64,000 nucleotides of DNA from Straminergon stramineum (GCA_963920665.1 OY987263.1:30740547-30804546); one strand, 5' to 3'; numbered from the stretch's first letter, positions 37,907 to 50,102 are shown. Notes: generated from the letters alone by a model not told the origin. Numbers and translations are program-made.

Positions 37907-39041
37907 GGCGAGTAAGTTAGCTGGACACAGCAGTGATTGTGGGCGCCAGCATTCAGAGTTTAGAGTTTTTTATTAATTTTAAAATCTCGTAACATTCTTG
38001 AATTGAATTTGAAGGCTGGGTGTCCATTATTAACCCCTTCAATAAAGATAAAAAAATGTGGGATGAATGGCTTGTAGAGAAACTGTAGAAACAAATAATA
38101 ACTTACACCTATTCGGATCCAATTATCTCAGTGATAGGCCTCATCTTTCCTAGATTAGGGTAAGGTAGAATCCTAGAACCACCTTATTTTGTCTCAAACC
38201 AATTCTATCAAGAAAGGTTGATGAAGTTCAATTTTATTATTAACAATTTTTGGGACAGATGCTAACAATTAGCACAATGTAGAATGGTAACTCTCAAAAC
38301 ATTTGTACACTTCAAAACTATCAGAACTAATGGGGATAGTAGAAATTTTCAACAAGTTTTGGCCATATCAAGGTGCAAATACTAGATTGCGCATAGAATT
38401 GAGTTCCAAAGTTAAAAAGCAATTGTATTTAGATTTTATTTGTGAAAGACTTCTACACCTTCCATTTCCACAATCCCTTTATAAAAAATAAAACCTAAGA
38501 AAACATCAATAAGTTCATCCAATTTTTTAAAAGGGAATTTCCAACAATCAAACTAGTAGATTGAAGCATTAGAGCAATATAAAAAGGAAGATTTTGATTT
38601 TAGATAAGAGTTTTTAAATGTATTTTTTATAGTCTAAAAGATGAATGATTGTCCATTGCCCTCAAGTGGCAATTGAAGTGCCATGGCTTTAAGTAAAAAA
38701 AAGATTGCTAAGAGCAATCACTCATTAGCATTTTTAGAATTCTAAATTAAAATTTTGAAGCCACAATACTCAGTAATTCCTAGAGAAATCATCCCAATTC
38801 AATTGTGCATCCAAATTATATTATGAGATTTGTGACAAAAATATGCATCCGAACATTTGATTTGCATGAGCAAATAAGTCAAAAGTTAAACCATAATCAT
38901 CAACCAAATCCTCAAAAAACACAATTTGGCTTAAGAATATTTAGGAATTAAAAGGAATGATTCCAACATGTTGATGTATTTGCAATGGTCTATAGATCAA
39001 TAATTTTCTTCTTCTCTAAAAATCTCACTAGGCTAGTGACT
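37907..39041. other. AT-rich spacer
   Basis: No gene was recognised. TTATTAACCCCTTCAATAAAG at about 38028 looks like a left end of the TTAACCCC family, with no partner found nearby. Confidence 0.4.
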
Positions 39042-39513
39042 AAGGTAAAACAACCCATTATGGACCAAATGGGGAGTTTGCCCTTTTGTCATTTCTGAAG
39101 TTTTTTACTTTTTTTCCAAAGAAAGTCAAGTGATAGAAATGACGAGAACATTTGAAACTATATTTTTTCAACAAAGTGTGAATTTGTTATGATTTTTTGA
39201 AGTGTTCAGTCCATTACAACCTAAAAGAGTTTGTAGACTACCCTAGAACCAACCCAAACTAATCCATAACACTCATCTTACTCACCTATTGTGGTCATAA
39301 TATTTTCTAATATAAAAGATTTGAAAAAGGCACTTCCTATAGTGACCTAACACTAAAAAATTGAAAGTTCCTATTGTGGTCACTAATTACTCCATTCTAG
39401 TTAGCTAAAACATTGAATGTGGCTCAAATCTTAGTAACTAAAAGAAAACCATAATGGGATCATTCTTAGGAGTCCACAATGGGTAAAATGTCCATAATGG
39501 GCTATTTTACCTT
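39042..39513. mobile_element. MITE with AAGGTAAAAYARCCCATTAT ends (472 bp)
   Basis: The left end is AAGGTAAAACAACCCATTAT and the reverse-complemented right end is AAGGTAAAATAGCCCATTAT; the match continues with GGAC/GGAC. There is no coding capacity. The flanks give no clear target duplication, so the superfamily is unassigned. Confidence 0.75.
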
Positions 39514-40932
39514 TCTACTTTCATAATAAACCCAAACCCCCATTGGCTTACAACAATGGAAAAGGTATAAGGTGTTAAAAGTATTCTTTTGTATATACAT
39601 CTTCTAACATAGAAGTATACCGCATTGCAACTTTCAAGTGTATTGTTAGTGAACATGAGACACTAGAACTTTCTCACATTCCAACTTCAAAAATTCATAA
39701 TAAATTCCACTTGAGTTCACAAAATGAATAAAAATAGATTATATGTTGCTTCTATCTTCCATCCAATTTTTCTTGTCAAATATGGAAGAATTGGGTAGAA
39801 AATGCTTGAAATGAGCGACTTTTCTAAAAAGGCAAATTCATCTTTAAAGGACACTTAGTAATAATTTACTTGCAATCTAAACATATTTATCTTCCTTATC
39901 CCTAAGTATTTGGATTTGGGAGGAAGTCATCATATTTTATATAAAGTTTTTATTTGAGCATTTACATTGCATAGAATGATGTATTGTAAATAAACAACAA
40001 ATTCATTACATTGTAGATGTAATGAATATTTTTCAAGACATATGGTCAACCAATTAGAATATTTTCTAAAGTCCTTTATTGCCCTTGAATCAAAGAATAA
40101 AATCAAAGAAGCTATATATAGACAAAAACTAAATCTATGATAAATGTAAGGAACTTTGAATAGAGCCTTATTTGAAAAGAAAAAATGAGCTTGTACAAAG
40201 TGGAACAATTGTCTTAGAAGTGACAAAACTTCTCCAAGAGGCAAAATCAATTTTAGAAACCAAATCTTTCATTGCCAAAAATTTCTTCTATTGACCATTT
40301 TTCATCCATTTTGTCTATTTTTTTTTCCAATAAACTACCTTTCATCTACTTGAACCACCTTACAACATCATTGATCTTTATTCTCATCACATTCCAAAAT
40401 CTCCAAGAAAGACCTCTTGTTTTTCTATCTTTTATATTAATACTCTTATTTCACCTTTCACCTTACAATATTACTTTTTATTTCGAATTGATTTTGCCTT
40501 TTCTCTATAAACATAAAATTTGAAATTTAAACTCTTGTTTGAAAATTTCTTCTCCAACTAATGTCAGCACCTATTTATAGATTTAAAAATGAAAGTTCCA
40601 CCAATGAAAGATTAGTCTTTTCCTACAAATTTTTGAATGTAGCCAAGATGGCAATCAATGACATTACTTTATAGGCAAACCCTAAATGAAAGGTAGTGAA
40701 TAAGAATAAAAGATCACTTGTAATGGATGAAAAACATCCAAATGGACCAAAAAATTGTAGTGAAAAAGAGCAACATCTTATTCCAAATTAAACCCTTTCA
40801 ACAAATGAAACCCTTCTAAAAATACTAAGTAGATTTGCTATCTGTCCATTCAGTAAATTTAGTTAATAAAAAGGCATTGAAGGATGCTCAAGGAATCTCC
40901 AGTACCCCCTAAAAAACTGGACCTCACCACGA
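39514..40932. other. AT-rich spacer upstream of the mutase gene
   Basis: Poly-A and poly-T runs with short frames of non-coding character fill the stretch. Composition changes sharply near 40900, where the promoter of the next gene begins. Confidence 0.45.
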
Positions 40933-41092
40933 TATAAATAGCAGAGACACCCCCTGAGGCGGGTATGAACATGCACACCAAATGCGGAGCAGTATATAAA
41001 AATCGTGGTTTTCCTGTACATACTCGCGTTCTTGAGGTCGGAAGCTCCCATCTTGCTTCTCGGATCCTGCCTTCTTCAGCTCCAACTCTCAG
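40933..41092 (+). promoter_or_regulatory. TATA boxes and first leader exon of the mutase gene
   Basis: TATAAATA lies at 40933-40940 and TATATAAA at 40993-41000. A leader exon plausibly starts some 30 bases after one of them and ends at 41092 before the donor GTCAGC. An intron in the 5' UTR (41093-42006, acceptor TTTTCTTTTCAG) then precedes the coding exon. A leader intron of this kind often raises expression of constitutive plant genes; that role is inferred. Confidence 0.6.
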
Positions 41093-41389
41093 GTCAGCTA
41101 GTCTCCTTGCGCTTCAAAAGTTTTGCATCTCGCCACTTCTCATTGTATTCCCTGCTTCGTCTTCTGTGGTAAGCTTTTGCATACTCTCTGTTTCCCGATC
41201 TACACAACAAAGCTCGCATGTTGAAGCAGAAGCAGAAGATGAGCTTGTAGGCGGAGTAGCTTGTTTTCGGGAGAGGTGCGAGCTTTGAGTTTTGACCACT
41301 TTGAGCCCTCATCGTTTGAGCATGGATCGATCTGTGCTCTAATCTTCAAGATGAGAAAGATGCTGGTGTTTTTGAAGCTCGAGTAGCTT

Positions 41390-41815
41390 TTGTTTCGTGT
41401 AGCGTGTTTTGGGGAAACTTCGTTCGTGGTTTGAACGTGGTTCTACAGTGTACACTCGTTTCTGCATGCATGTGTTGTAACCTTGGCATGTGGAGAAGAA
41501 GAGGAAGAAGGGAGAGATCGGGTTTGGATTGTTCTCAAGAGATCGGGGTTATGAGTTTTGCGAGTAGCGTGGTCTGGGAAAAGCTTCGAGCTTTGAGTTT
41601 CTTTCAGTCCGTGAACCGTGTGCACTCGTTTCTGGTTGCATCTGTGCACTAACCTTGACATGTGAAGAGGAGGAAAAAGATCGTTTCTGAAGCTCAAGGG
41701 GCCAGGTTTTCATTGGTTTCGTGTAGCTTGTTTGGTTCAAGTTCCGTGTGTTGAGGCTCTGTACATTGTGTACAGTCGTTTCTGCTTGCATCTGTGCTGT
41801 CACCTCGGCATGGAA
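41390..41815 (+). repeat. Three degenerate tandem units in the 5' UTR intron
   Basis: Three units of about 150-170 bases are aligned by the word TCGTTTCTG at 41456, 41626 and 41776. Each runs GTTTCGTGTAGCNTGTTTTG / TTC / GTG..TACACTCGTTTCTGC / TGCATCTGTGCT / AACCTTGGCATG / GAAG-rich. They lie wholly inside the intron 41093-42006. Confidence 0.8.
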
Positions 41816-42067
41816 CCCTTCACACTCGTCTGCAGGAGGACAGAAAGCTTCTCTACTGGCCTCTGATAGAAACAGAGGCCTTGCACCTATTTTTAATTCG
41901 GTGCTGCTATTGTTTCGAAATCTGCGATTGTTTCTTCGAGGGGTTAGAGTGGGAAACACTGACTCTGTGTACGCTTGTTTTTGTTTTTGTTTTCTTTTCT
42001 TTTCAGATCTGAGGACGGAGCTTTTGCGGATTTCCAGATCCGACGTGGTTGTAGCAACCTCCCCAAG

Positions 42068-44834
42068 ATGGCGCCCACCACTCGCGGTCCGCTGTTGAAG
42101 GACGAGCTGGACATCGTGATCCCAACTATCCGCGACCTGGGTTTTCTAGAGCAATGGAGGCCGTACTTGAGCCCCTACCACTTGATCATCGTGCAAGATG
42201 GCGACCCCAATAAGAAGATCACGGTGCCCGAAGGCTACGACTACGAGCTCTACAACCGCAACGACATCAATCGCATCCTGGGACCCAAAGCCTCCTGCAT
42301 TTCCTTCAAGGACAGCGCCTGCCGGTGCTTCGGATTCATGATGTCCAAGAAGAAGTACATCTTCACCATCGACGACGACTGCTGGGTAAGCAAGCGGGTT
42401 ACATTGTCCTATACTCGCCAACCCTCTTCCAATTTCGTCATCTGATGGCGACACTTGAAACACTCTGAATACTGTGTCCGAGTTTTCGCAAGTTTCTGAT
42501 CGTGGGAGAGGTGACCTAGTAAGCGGGTTTCGTCGACACTCGCAGACTCTCTCCCAGTCTCTCCACATGATGACGGCCCAATACTTAAAACTAGTTTGAA
42601 TACCATGTCCCCGAGTTTTCGCAATTTTCTGATCACGGGAGAGGTGACAATGTGGGGATTAATGTGATGGGTGTTTTCCACTTGGATCCTCGTGTCCCCG
42701 ACCTTGTCCAATTCTCGCAAACCCTCTTTCCATCCCCCCATCTGCATTCAACCCAATATTCAAAACAGTTTCAGGACCGTTATATTTCTCAAAACGAGTT
42801 TTCGCGCGTTTGTGATCACGAGAGCGGTGACATTGTGGCAGTTGTTGCGATTGATGTTGATTAGGGTTAGCTGTTGTTTTGATCGCAGGTGGCCAAGGAC
42901 CCCTCAGGTCATGAGATCAACGCCTTGGAGCAGCACATCACCAACTTGCTCTCCCCTTCCACGCCCTTCTTCTTCAACACGTTGTACGACCCTTACAGGG
43001 CCGGCGCAGACTTTGTGCGCGGCTACCCTTTTAGTCTGCGTGAGGGCGTTTCCACTGCGATCTCCCACGGCCTGTGGTTGAATGTGCCTGATTACGATGC
43101 GCCCACGCAGCTGGTGAAACCCTCCGAGAAGAACACGCGGTTTGTGGACGCTGTGATGACCATTCCGAAGGGTACGCTGTTTCCCATGTGCGGGATGAAC
43201 TTGGCGTTCGATCGTGAGATGATCGGTCCGGCAATGTACTTCGGACTCATGGGAGATGGACAGCCGATTGGACGCTACGACGACATGTGGGCCGGGTGGT
43301 GCTGCAAGGTGCGCTTGCGAATTGATACCTTTTGTTTTGAGTTTTTTTCTTGAGTTTTTGCATTGCTGTAATGTTGATGATGACCTTATGTTTCGGTGAA
43401 TATTCTTCATGTAGCATTTCTTTGGAACTTTTAGTTCGATCTGCACGGTGCCTGTTTTGATGCATTTGGGGAATGCAGTCTTTCTGTTTAAGTAGTGGTT
43501 GGAATTTCTCGGTGTCTGTTTAGGTGCATTTGTTTGTGAGTATAGCCTATCTTTGGATGTTTTGATTTGCACTTCGCCAGTTTAATGCATCTGCGAGTGT
43601 CGCCTTTCTTGAAAAGTAGCGGTTGGTTTAATCTGCAAGGTGCGTGGTTTGCTGCATAAGTGAATGTAGCACTTCTGTGAAAATAGTAATTCGATCTGCT
43701 CATTGCCTGTCTGGTGCATTCATGAGTGTACGCTTCCTTTGATAGCAGTAGTTTGATTTGCGAGGTGTGTATTTTGTTGATTGTAGCCTTTCTTTCGAGA
43801 AATAATTCGATCTGCAAAGTGCTCGATTCATTTAACTTGGTGCATAACTGAATGTGCTTTGCTTTTCGGACAATTTGGCTAGTAGTGCATGGTTCTGTAC
43901 TTGTTTGATACGGAGTGTGTTCTGGCTGAACTTGGTCATTTCTTAATGTCGCCTGTCATTGAAATGGTTTGATATGCACCGTGCTCGTTGTAGTGCAACT
44001 TGGCTCGTAGTGAAAGTCCACTCTTTCCAGTTTTAGCTTGATCTGCGAGTTGCCTGTTTTGGTGCACCTTGACCTTCCTTGGATCTGAGTTTGTGGTGGT
44101 GTCTGCAGGTTATCTGTGATCACTTGGGATTCGGAGTGAAGACGGGTCTGCCCTACATCCACCACAGCAAGGCGAGCAATCCGTTCGTGAACCTGAAGAA
44201 GGAATACAAGGGCATCTTCTGGCAGGAGGAGATCATTCCGTTTTTCCAGCAAGTGGTGTTGCCCAAGGAGTGTGTCACAGTGGAGCAGTGCTACATTGAG
44301 CTCGCTAAGCTGGTATGAGTGCTTTCTCATCATTCCAAGCTACTCTTTGCTCTCCTAATACAAATTCGGGGATAAAATAACGAGCTTCATGGACTGAGTT
44401 TCAGATAAATAGTGCATGTTCTCTGGTTTCCCTTGCAGTTCCTGTTGTTGCTTATCAGATACGTGCTTTGAGTTGGACCGTATATCTGCCAATTTTGAGA
44501 GTAAGAATGAAACTTGAGTAATGAATTTTTTTTTCTATGGAAATTCCTCGAAAACATGTAAAAGGACCTTGTAATTCTGCACACAAGACAGATTGTGCAT
44601 TAATATAGATCATGCAAAAGAAATATTTCTGCTTGTTGTGAAAGGATTTGAAGAATTGGTTTGCTTGCTGTGGGTGCACAGGTGGGTCAGAAGTTGAATG
44701 GAATTGACCCCTACTTCACCAAGCTGTCGGAGGCCATGGTCACGTGGATTGACGCGTGGACTGAAATCACTGGTGCCCACAAGAAGGAAGCAGCAGCAGC
44801 AGTCAACGGTTCTGCAAAGTCGGCCAGCAAGTAG
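42068..44834 (+). CDS. RGP/UAM: UDP-arabinopyranose mutase / reversibly glycosylated polypeptide
   Basis: The enzyme interconverts UDP-L-arabinopyranose and UDP-L-arabinofuranose on the cytosolic face of the Golgi, supplying arabinofuranose for wall polysaccharides. Exons 42068-42385, 42889-43308, 44109-44312 and 44682-44834 all join in phase 0 and give 364 residues, the usual family length. It is recognised from [20 protein letters not shown] near the N-terminus, [19 protein letters not shown], the TIDDDCW acidic metal-binding motif (about 101-106) and [16 protein letters not shown] (142-157). The Arg pair in [10 protein letters not shown] is in the region reported to be reversibly glycosylated. 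[31 protein letters not shown] and [19 protein letters not shown] follow. The C-terminal Ala/Ser/Lys tail is variable in the family. The ATG context (CAAGATGGC) is good and nothing in the coding part is damaged. Confidence 0.97.
42402..42845 (+). repeat. Three degenerate tandem units in intron 1 of the mutase gene
   Basis: Units are anchored by AGTTTTCGC at 42481, 42614 and 42797. Each carries CTCGCCAACCCTCT/CTCGCAAACCCTCT, a CATCTG/CATGATG word, CAATANTNAAA, AGTTTTCGCNNNTTTNTGATC and ACGGGAGAGGTGACA. They are unrelated to the units in the leader intron and in intron 2. Confidence 0.85.
43430..44100 (+). repeat. About nine degenerate units of 60-70 bp filling intron 2
   Basis: Anchors of the form GATCTGCAAGGTGCCTGTTT recur at about 43438, 43502, 43564, 43630, 43693, 43755, 43809, 43971 and 44040. 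Each is followed by TGCAT, GAATGTAGC and CTTTCTTTGNAAGTAGT-like words. The array spans almost the whole intron between exons 2 and 3. Confidence 0.85.
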
Positions 44835-44959
44835 AATGAATAGTACTACTACTGCAGTGTTTTACTTCTAGAGCTGTTTACCTAAGCATACATCAGTGGC
44901 TTCTCTGATGTGCAACCCATTTTTTATTATGAGTACACAATATTATTTCTTTCACGACT

Positions 44960-45215
44960 AGAGTTTTTGTTGCATAATGCAGTTCAGGGTTGTTTTCGTG
45001 TTATATTTGTTTGTTCTCGTTTGCTAAATTCTTGGACTCTTTCGTTGGTTGAGTAGTCGTTTTTTTATGTTACATGGTGCAATTTAGGGTTGTTTCTTTT
45101 ATACGGAGTAAGTTACATGCTTCTGGATCGTCTCCTTTCACTCATATTGCAGTTGCACTTAAGTCATTAGAGTAGTCGTTTTTGTTACGTAATGCAATTC
45201 AGGGATGTTTGGGAA
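44960..45215 (+). repeat. Three degenerate units in the 3' flank of the mutase gene
   Basis: Units of about 100-115 bases are anchored by TTCAGGGTTGTTT-like words at 44983, 45083 and 45198. Each is preceded by GAGTAGTCGTTTTT/GAGTTTTTGTT and GTTNCATAATGCA. They begin about 125 bases after the stop codon and probably overlap the 3' UTR. Confidence 0.7.
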
Positions 45216-45464
45216 GTTGTCCAATGACAGATTCAAAGGATATATATGGAATGTGTGATTACAGTGTCATTTGAGAAGGTTATAGTGTATCTACAATATC
45301 TACCAGTACAACTAAACGCATTATTTATGCGTAGGGTATCTAAGTGACGATCTTCAGTCTATTGATCCTTTTAATCACTGTGCGTAGGAAATAGAAACTG
45401 CAACAACTGTAAGAACAGCAATTATCTGCAATTACAGAAGTGCCAAATTTGGGTTTTCGCCTAC

Positions 45465-45630
45465 CAGTTGCTGACGTATTAGCGTGGCCAGAGATGCATT
45501 GTGCGTCTTCTTGACCAGGTGGGCAGTGGGCACATCGAAGTCAAACTGATGGAAGCCAATTACCGACTGCACGCGCAGGCCATAACTTGTTGTCATTTGC
45601 AGCCACTTGCGTGGATCCTTCGTTTCCAAT
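45465..45630 (-). CDS. Isolated coding-like exon, product unknown
   Basis: A minus-strand segment between an acceptor (ACTGTAG) and a donor (CTGGTAGGC) is open for 55 codons with well-balanced composition. It includes DPRKWLQMTTSYGLRVQSVI, FHQFDFDVPTAHLVKKTHN and LATLIRQQL. I do not recognise the family. No joining exon was found on either side. It adjoins a repeat end of the TTAACC family (to 45962), so it may be a gene fragment carried or stranded by repeats. Confidence 0.4.
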
Positions 45631-45769
45631 CTACAGTAGCTTAGTCAAACACGTTTGCAGTGCTTCTGTCTTGGTTTTGGTTTTGATTTGTTTTTAAACA
45701 AATGAAACGGAATTCCCGATTGCCAGTGCTTTCGTGTTCATTTTCTACTTCCATAGTAGTTTGACTCCC

Positions 45770-45962
45770 AATGAGTATTTTTGGTTTTTTGAAAGTAGAT
45801 GATGTTACATGGTTCCGAAATGTCTGATTTCCACAGTTACCAACCCAAAGATCTCTTTCCACCCCTAATTCCAAGGATGAATAGTTGCAATTCTGTCCTA
45901 CAGAGGAGAATTCCTTGATGTTCATCAGACAAAAAATGTTCACCGTGTTGTTTAGAGGTTAA
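45770..45962 (-). repeat. Inverted copy of the left end of repeat element A
   Basis: The reverse complement starts TTAACCTCTAAACAACACGG. It then follows element A (8943-9170): TTTTTGTCNGATG, TGTAGGACAGAA, TGCAA, TTCATCCTT, and later GATGATGT with CACA/CATG and a TCC(A/G)AAA word. The other end of this copy was not found. Confidence 0.65.
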
Positions 45963-46151
45963 CTTACCCCAAAGACTGGTTGGAAGAAGTTTTAGGAGTT
46001 GCCTGGTAATTTGCTTGCTCTTTGTGAAAGTTGTTTTTTCTTTTGAGACGGCACTAGTTCCATCCTCTCCTTATCAAAATCTCTTGGTTCATTTCCTCTA
46101 GTATCAAATTCTCATTGGTCACTTTCCTTCAAATTCAAATTTGCTAAGGCT

Positions 46152-46462
46152 ACAATCATCTTCTTTCAAAGCCATGCAAGTTTTGAAACTAAATTCCAAT
46201 TTTCATTACATCCTTTCTAGGATAAGAACTTGAGAGCCCTTCACCAATTGAAGGCAAAGAATCCACCCAACTCTTTCAAGACAAAGTTGAGAGCCCATGA
46301 TAAGAACTTCAAAGACATCTTCATCTTTTTTCAAAGACATGCAAGTTTTGAAACAAAATTCCAAATTTCATTACATCCTTTCTAGGATAAGAACTTTGGA
46401 TAGCCCTTCACGCATTGGAGGCGAAGGATCCATCCAACTCTTTCAAGACTAAGTTGAGAGTG
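46152..46462 (+). repeat. Two tandem units of about 164 bp
   Basis: The words CATGCAAGTTTTGAAAC, CATTACATCCTTTCTAGGAT and CAACTCTTTCAAGAC occur in the same order at 46172-46290 and 46336-46455. Most bases between them also match. No coding function is visible. Confidence 0.85.
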
Positions 46463-49400
46463 GTTTAGAGAAGGTTGTGAAACATCAAAAGTATTTAGAG
46501 TTCAAGAGTTTTACCTTCTTTAGGTATAACTTTAGTTGCCCTTGTAAGGTGCTTCTTTGGATTTAGAAACAAGTAAAGAATCCTAATGCCATTCTTTTAC
46601 AATAAGTGTGGAGTCTAACTATTTCTCCAATCCTTCCCAAAGAGACTCTCATGACACTTTCCAAATTCAAAATTGTCATGTGATTCCGGTTCTTCATTAT
46701 TATAGAATTTTGCATTAGAAGAAAAAGGAGGTCACATGAGGGTTAATTCAAGGTTGTTTCCTAAGCTATGAACCAACAAAGTATAGGCCAAAATATGATA
46801 TGATCAAAATTTCTTAAAAATTAAAGAATTAGAAGTGACATTTTAAAATATTAAAAATAAACATTTAAAAATTTGAAAAATAAACATTTAAAATATTAAA
46901 AATGAAAATTTAAAATATTATTTGATGTGGCAGGTTCCCGCCTACATCAAGTTTCAAATTTTAGTAATTTCAAATTCATTTTGACATTACAGTAATTACA
47001 CCTAAAATTGCACAAATAATCAATTCAACATGTTTCCCACTATTATATTGGAAAACTTTTTGTAGGATCTTGTTGGTATTTCAAAGGGGATTCTAGATAC
47101 CTTTATAATGCATTTTTGGGGCACCATATGAATAGACTAGGAATTTTCAAAATGCTAAAAATAGGTGTTTCTAAAATCAACCATAGATTCTCATGAATAG
47201 TGGGAGTACATTTTAGGCAAGAATCTAGACTAGTTGGTTTTAGGGAGCGGTCAAAATTAGGTACAGCTCCCTTCACAAGGTATTTTTTTTCTCATTTTTT
47301 CCATTTAAAAAAATTATTTAATTAAACTATCCCCTACAATTCAAACTCTCTAATTTGTTGATTGTTTTTCTGGCTAGTTTCGGTAGGCGTTCCCTATTTG
47401 GGGGAATTATCAACCTTACACAATCCTCATTTTTCTTCTAATAGCATAGAAAAAGCACATTGAACTTCACAAGCAGTAGTTTTCACACATTGATAATTTG
47501 CTATCTTTGCAAGGGTTAGTGGGTCATAGTACTTCAATTCTAATAATAGGCTCTAGGTGATGGAAGCCAACAAGTCTTCAATATAGTTGTCATCAAACCT
47601 AGTATATGATACAAGGCCTTGTACACAACCTCGGTACACATCTTTTGAAATGACAAAGCAACCTCTAAATCAATTTGCCTAAGGAGGCCCTAGTCATTCT
47701 AATTTAGGTATCACACGAAAAAAATAGTCGGGTTAAATGTGTCTAGATTCAAGTTACAAGAATTGGCAATAAACCACAATCTAATTGAAGCAATCTTTGT
47801 CTTCACAATAGACCCTATAGATGGAATGTCAAGAAGTTTACTTTATAAGTTTTGGGACAATTCAGTAGCTAACTTTTGCAAAATGTCAACCAAGAAGTAC
47901 AAAACATATATGAATTTGAAGTTGCTCAATTTACTAAACAACAAGGGGGTAGATTCATCATCATGTAGAGAACAAGGAGTATCATGGGAAAAGACTAGTA
48001 CTATCTCCAATAGTCACATAATGTAGCTACACCTTGCCACCTAAAGAGTCATAAATCTTATGATATTTTTTAAGGGAGTTTTGAACATTATTTAGTTCAT
48101 TTTAAAGTGATTAAATGACTACTACAAAATGACTTCTAATGACACCTATGACTCCAAGGTTGAATTATGTTACAATATGTACATGTATGGATAAATCAAT
48201 GTAACTTAGCTAATTTCTGCAAGAAACCTTGGCTTTTTTTTTTTTTACTTTATAGCACCAGATTGCACCAAAAAACAAAGAATTTGGCTAAAAAAATGGT
48301 AACCAACTATAAATTTTTTTGCCAAAAATCTTGGATGAAATCACCAAATTGTGGATGAAAATATAATTATGGACATGTGGTATGTGCTAATGTGGTATTT
48401 TCTATCCAACTTGTGGACGAATGTTGATATTTGGAGCACCACCACTGCACTACTGACAACATTTTACATCGCCACTTGGGCACTTCATAATAAAATGAAA
48501 AAAAATACCGAAAAAAACCCTGCACGGAACTGAAAGCCAGCTCTGTCTGTTTCAAGCAAAGTTGACAGTACTGTACTATACTGTATAAGTTCGTCCGTGC
48601 AAGCAAGGCATAATATTGATGCACAAATTGTACCGCACGTGAGGTGCATTATTTGCCATAATAAACAAAGTATTGCATCACATATTGCTAGCTGTTGATT
48701 GCAAAAAACACCGCTGGAAACTGCAAAAGTGGAGCACAGATTGAACCTGGAATTGAACATGATGCAATCGATCGAGAAGCCCCAATCTGTAGACATTTCA
48801 TTGTGTCCGATTCATTCAGTTGTTCTGACTGGAGAGATCGAGGAGAGAGGAGTGAGTGAGGAGGCACCGACTGATTGAACTCTTTGATTGTGTGCAAACG
48901 ATTGAACTGTCATTGTTTGTGTGCAACGATTGAAGTCATTGGCATGTGAAGGAGAACTGAGAAGATTGCAAGCAGCAATGATAGTATGGTCTACAACAAT
49001 AGTGGAAGATATTTTTGTTTCCTGCATTTCAAGGAGGGCACACAATAATGTCAGCAACGATTGGGGGCAGCGTTCCCAGAATACATTTATGGTATTTCGC
49101 TGGAAGGCTATTTCCGTGCCCTACATGTGGCTATTTCCGCGAAAAGAAAATTGTAGAGGTCAAAGACATTAAATAAACTTGGAGGCAATTGGTGAAATTC
49201 TGTATAATTTTTTTTTGGTAAAGCACAATTTGCGAAATGTTTGGAATTTGATACATCATGGATGAATTTACAATGCTAATTTTAGTCATCTGTGTTGCCT
49301 TCAATTGCTAAGAGATGTAAAAATTTTATGAACAAATGGCTATCTTGGAGGAGAAACCTCATGCACTGGTGACTTCCAATGTTCTTTCCTACTCATTAAT

Positions 49401-49640
49401 TTAAAGTACTTTTGATCAAAATTATGTCTTTGAGCATAATGCTAGGTACAAATTGAAAAACAACTCGAAATCTGAATTTACAAGAACACAAACCATAACC
49501 AAGAAGTCACATACAATTTTGATCAAGTTATAGAAACTCAAAACAAACCATATAATTCAAAACAAGTCACACAAACTCAAAACAAGGAATACAAACTGAA
49601 AGCAAGGAATACAAATTGAAAACACATTCCATACATTGAA
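46463..49640. other. AT-rich intergenic stretch
   Basis: It includes AAAATATTAAAAATAAACAT-type repeats near 46840-46920. A frame at 47739-48026 has no ATG start and no known domain. At 48310-48500 a GGATGAA-rich segment matches 56585-56735 in inverted orientation, inside the Tc1/mariner element. No intact gene was recognised. Confidence 0.45.
49430..49625 (+). repeat. Short CAAACTNAAAACAAGNNATA-type tandem repeats
   Basis: The 20-base theme CAAACTGAAAGCAAGGAATA is repeated with changes, most clearly at 49560-49625. It is low complexity and no function is implied. Confidence 0.6.
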
Positions 49641-49644
49641 ATTT

Positions 49645-49706
49645 CACTAACAAGGGAATTGAACCCTACTTGCTTTAAGCAAGACTATCCAATTGCAGTG
49701 TTAGTG
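49645..49706 (-). tRNA. tRNA-like relic (pseudo-tRNA or SINE head)
   Basis: On the minus strand CACTAAC at the start pairs perfectly with GTTAGTG at the end, like an acceptor stem. GGGTTCAATTCCC is a good B box with T-loop. CTTGCTTAAAGCAAG can form an anticodon-like hairpin. The whole is only 62 bases, with a poor D arm and a short variable region, so a functional tRNA is unlikely. No CCA or terminator was used as evidence. Confidence 0.4.
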
Positions 49707-50102
49707 GTCTGTACACCACAAAACATACAAACCACATCAAAAATGCAAGTTAAAAGAAACAAGAACACAAGGTTGTTGATGGCTCAAAAACTTGATGATG
49801 CCCGCTAGTCCACCTTCCATCTTGTACAAGTGTGCATTGCACAACAAGTTTTAGCAGAAACCTTCAATGTTACGGAAGCTCAACTATCTTGAAGCCCCAA
49901 ACTAGTCAAATCTCATGAAAACTAAGGAACGTGGAAGGGGAGGATACTGATGAGCCAGAGATCAAACATCGCCATGCCACCCAACTTTTACAACATTATT
50001 CCAAGACTCAATGGCCACCTTATAAGGAAAATTCTCCAAGGTATAATATTTTTAGCCAAACATGAGCACTACCAGTGGCAAGGGCTTGCCCAATCTATTC
50101 CG

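Noticed and set aside
42904..43572. 222-codon minus-strand frame over exon 2 of the mutase gene
   Set aside because: It is antisense to a well-supported exon and extends into repeat-filled intron 2; no domain.
43430..44100. CRISPR-like array in intron 2 of the mutase gene
   Set aside because: Units are degenerate throughout, with no constant repeat and unique spacers, and the setting is a plant nuclear intron.
47739..48026. 95-codon open frame (TIDPIDGMSRSLLYKFW)
   Set aside because: No ATG start, no splice context and no recognisable family; it stays below the level of a gene call.
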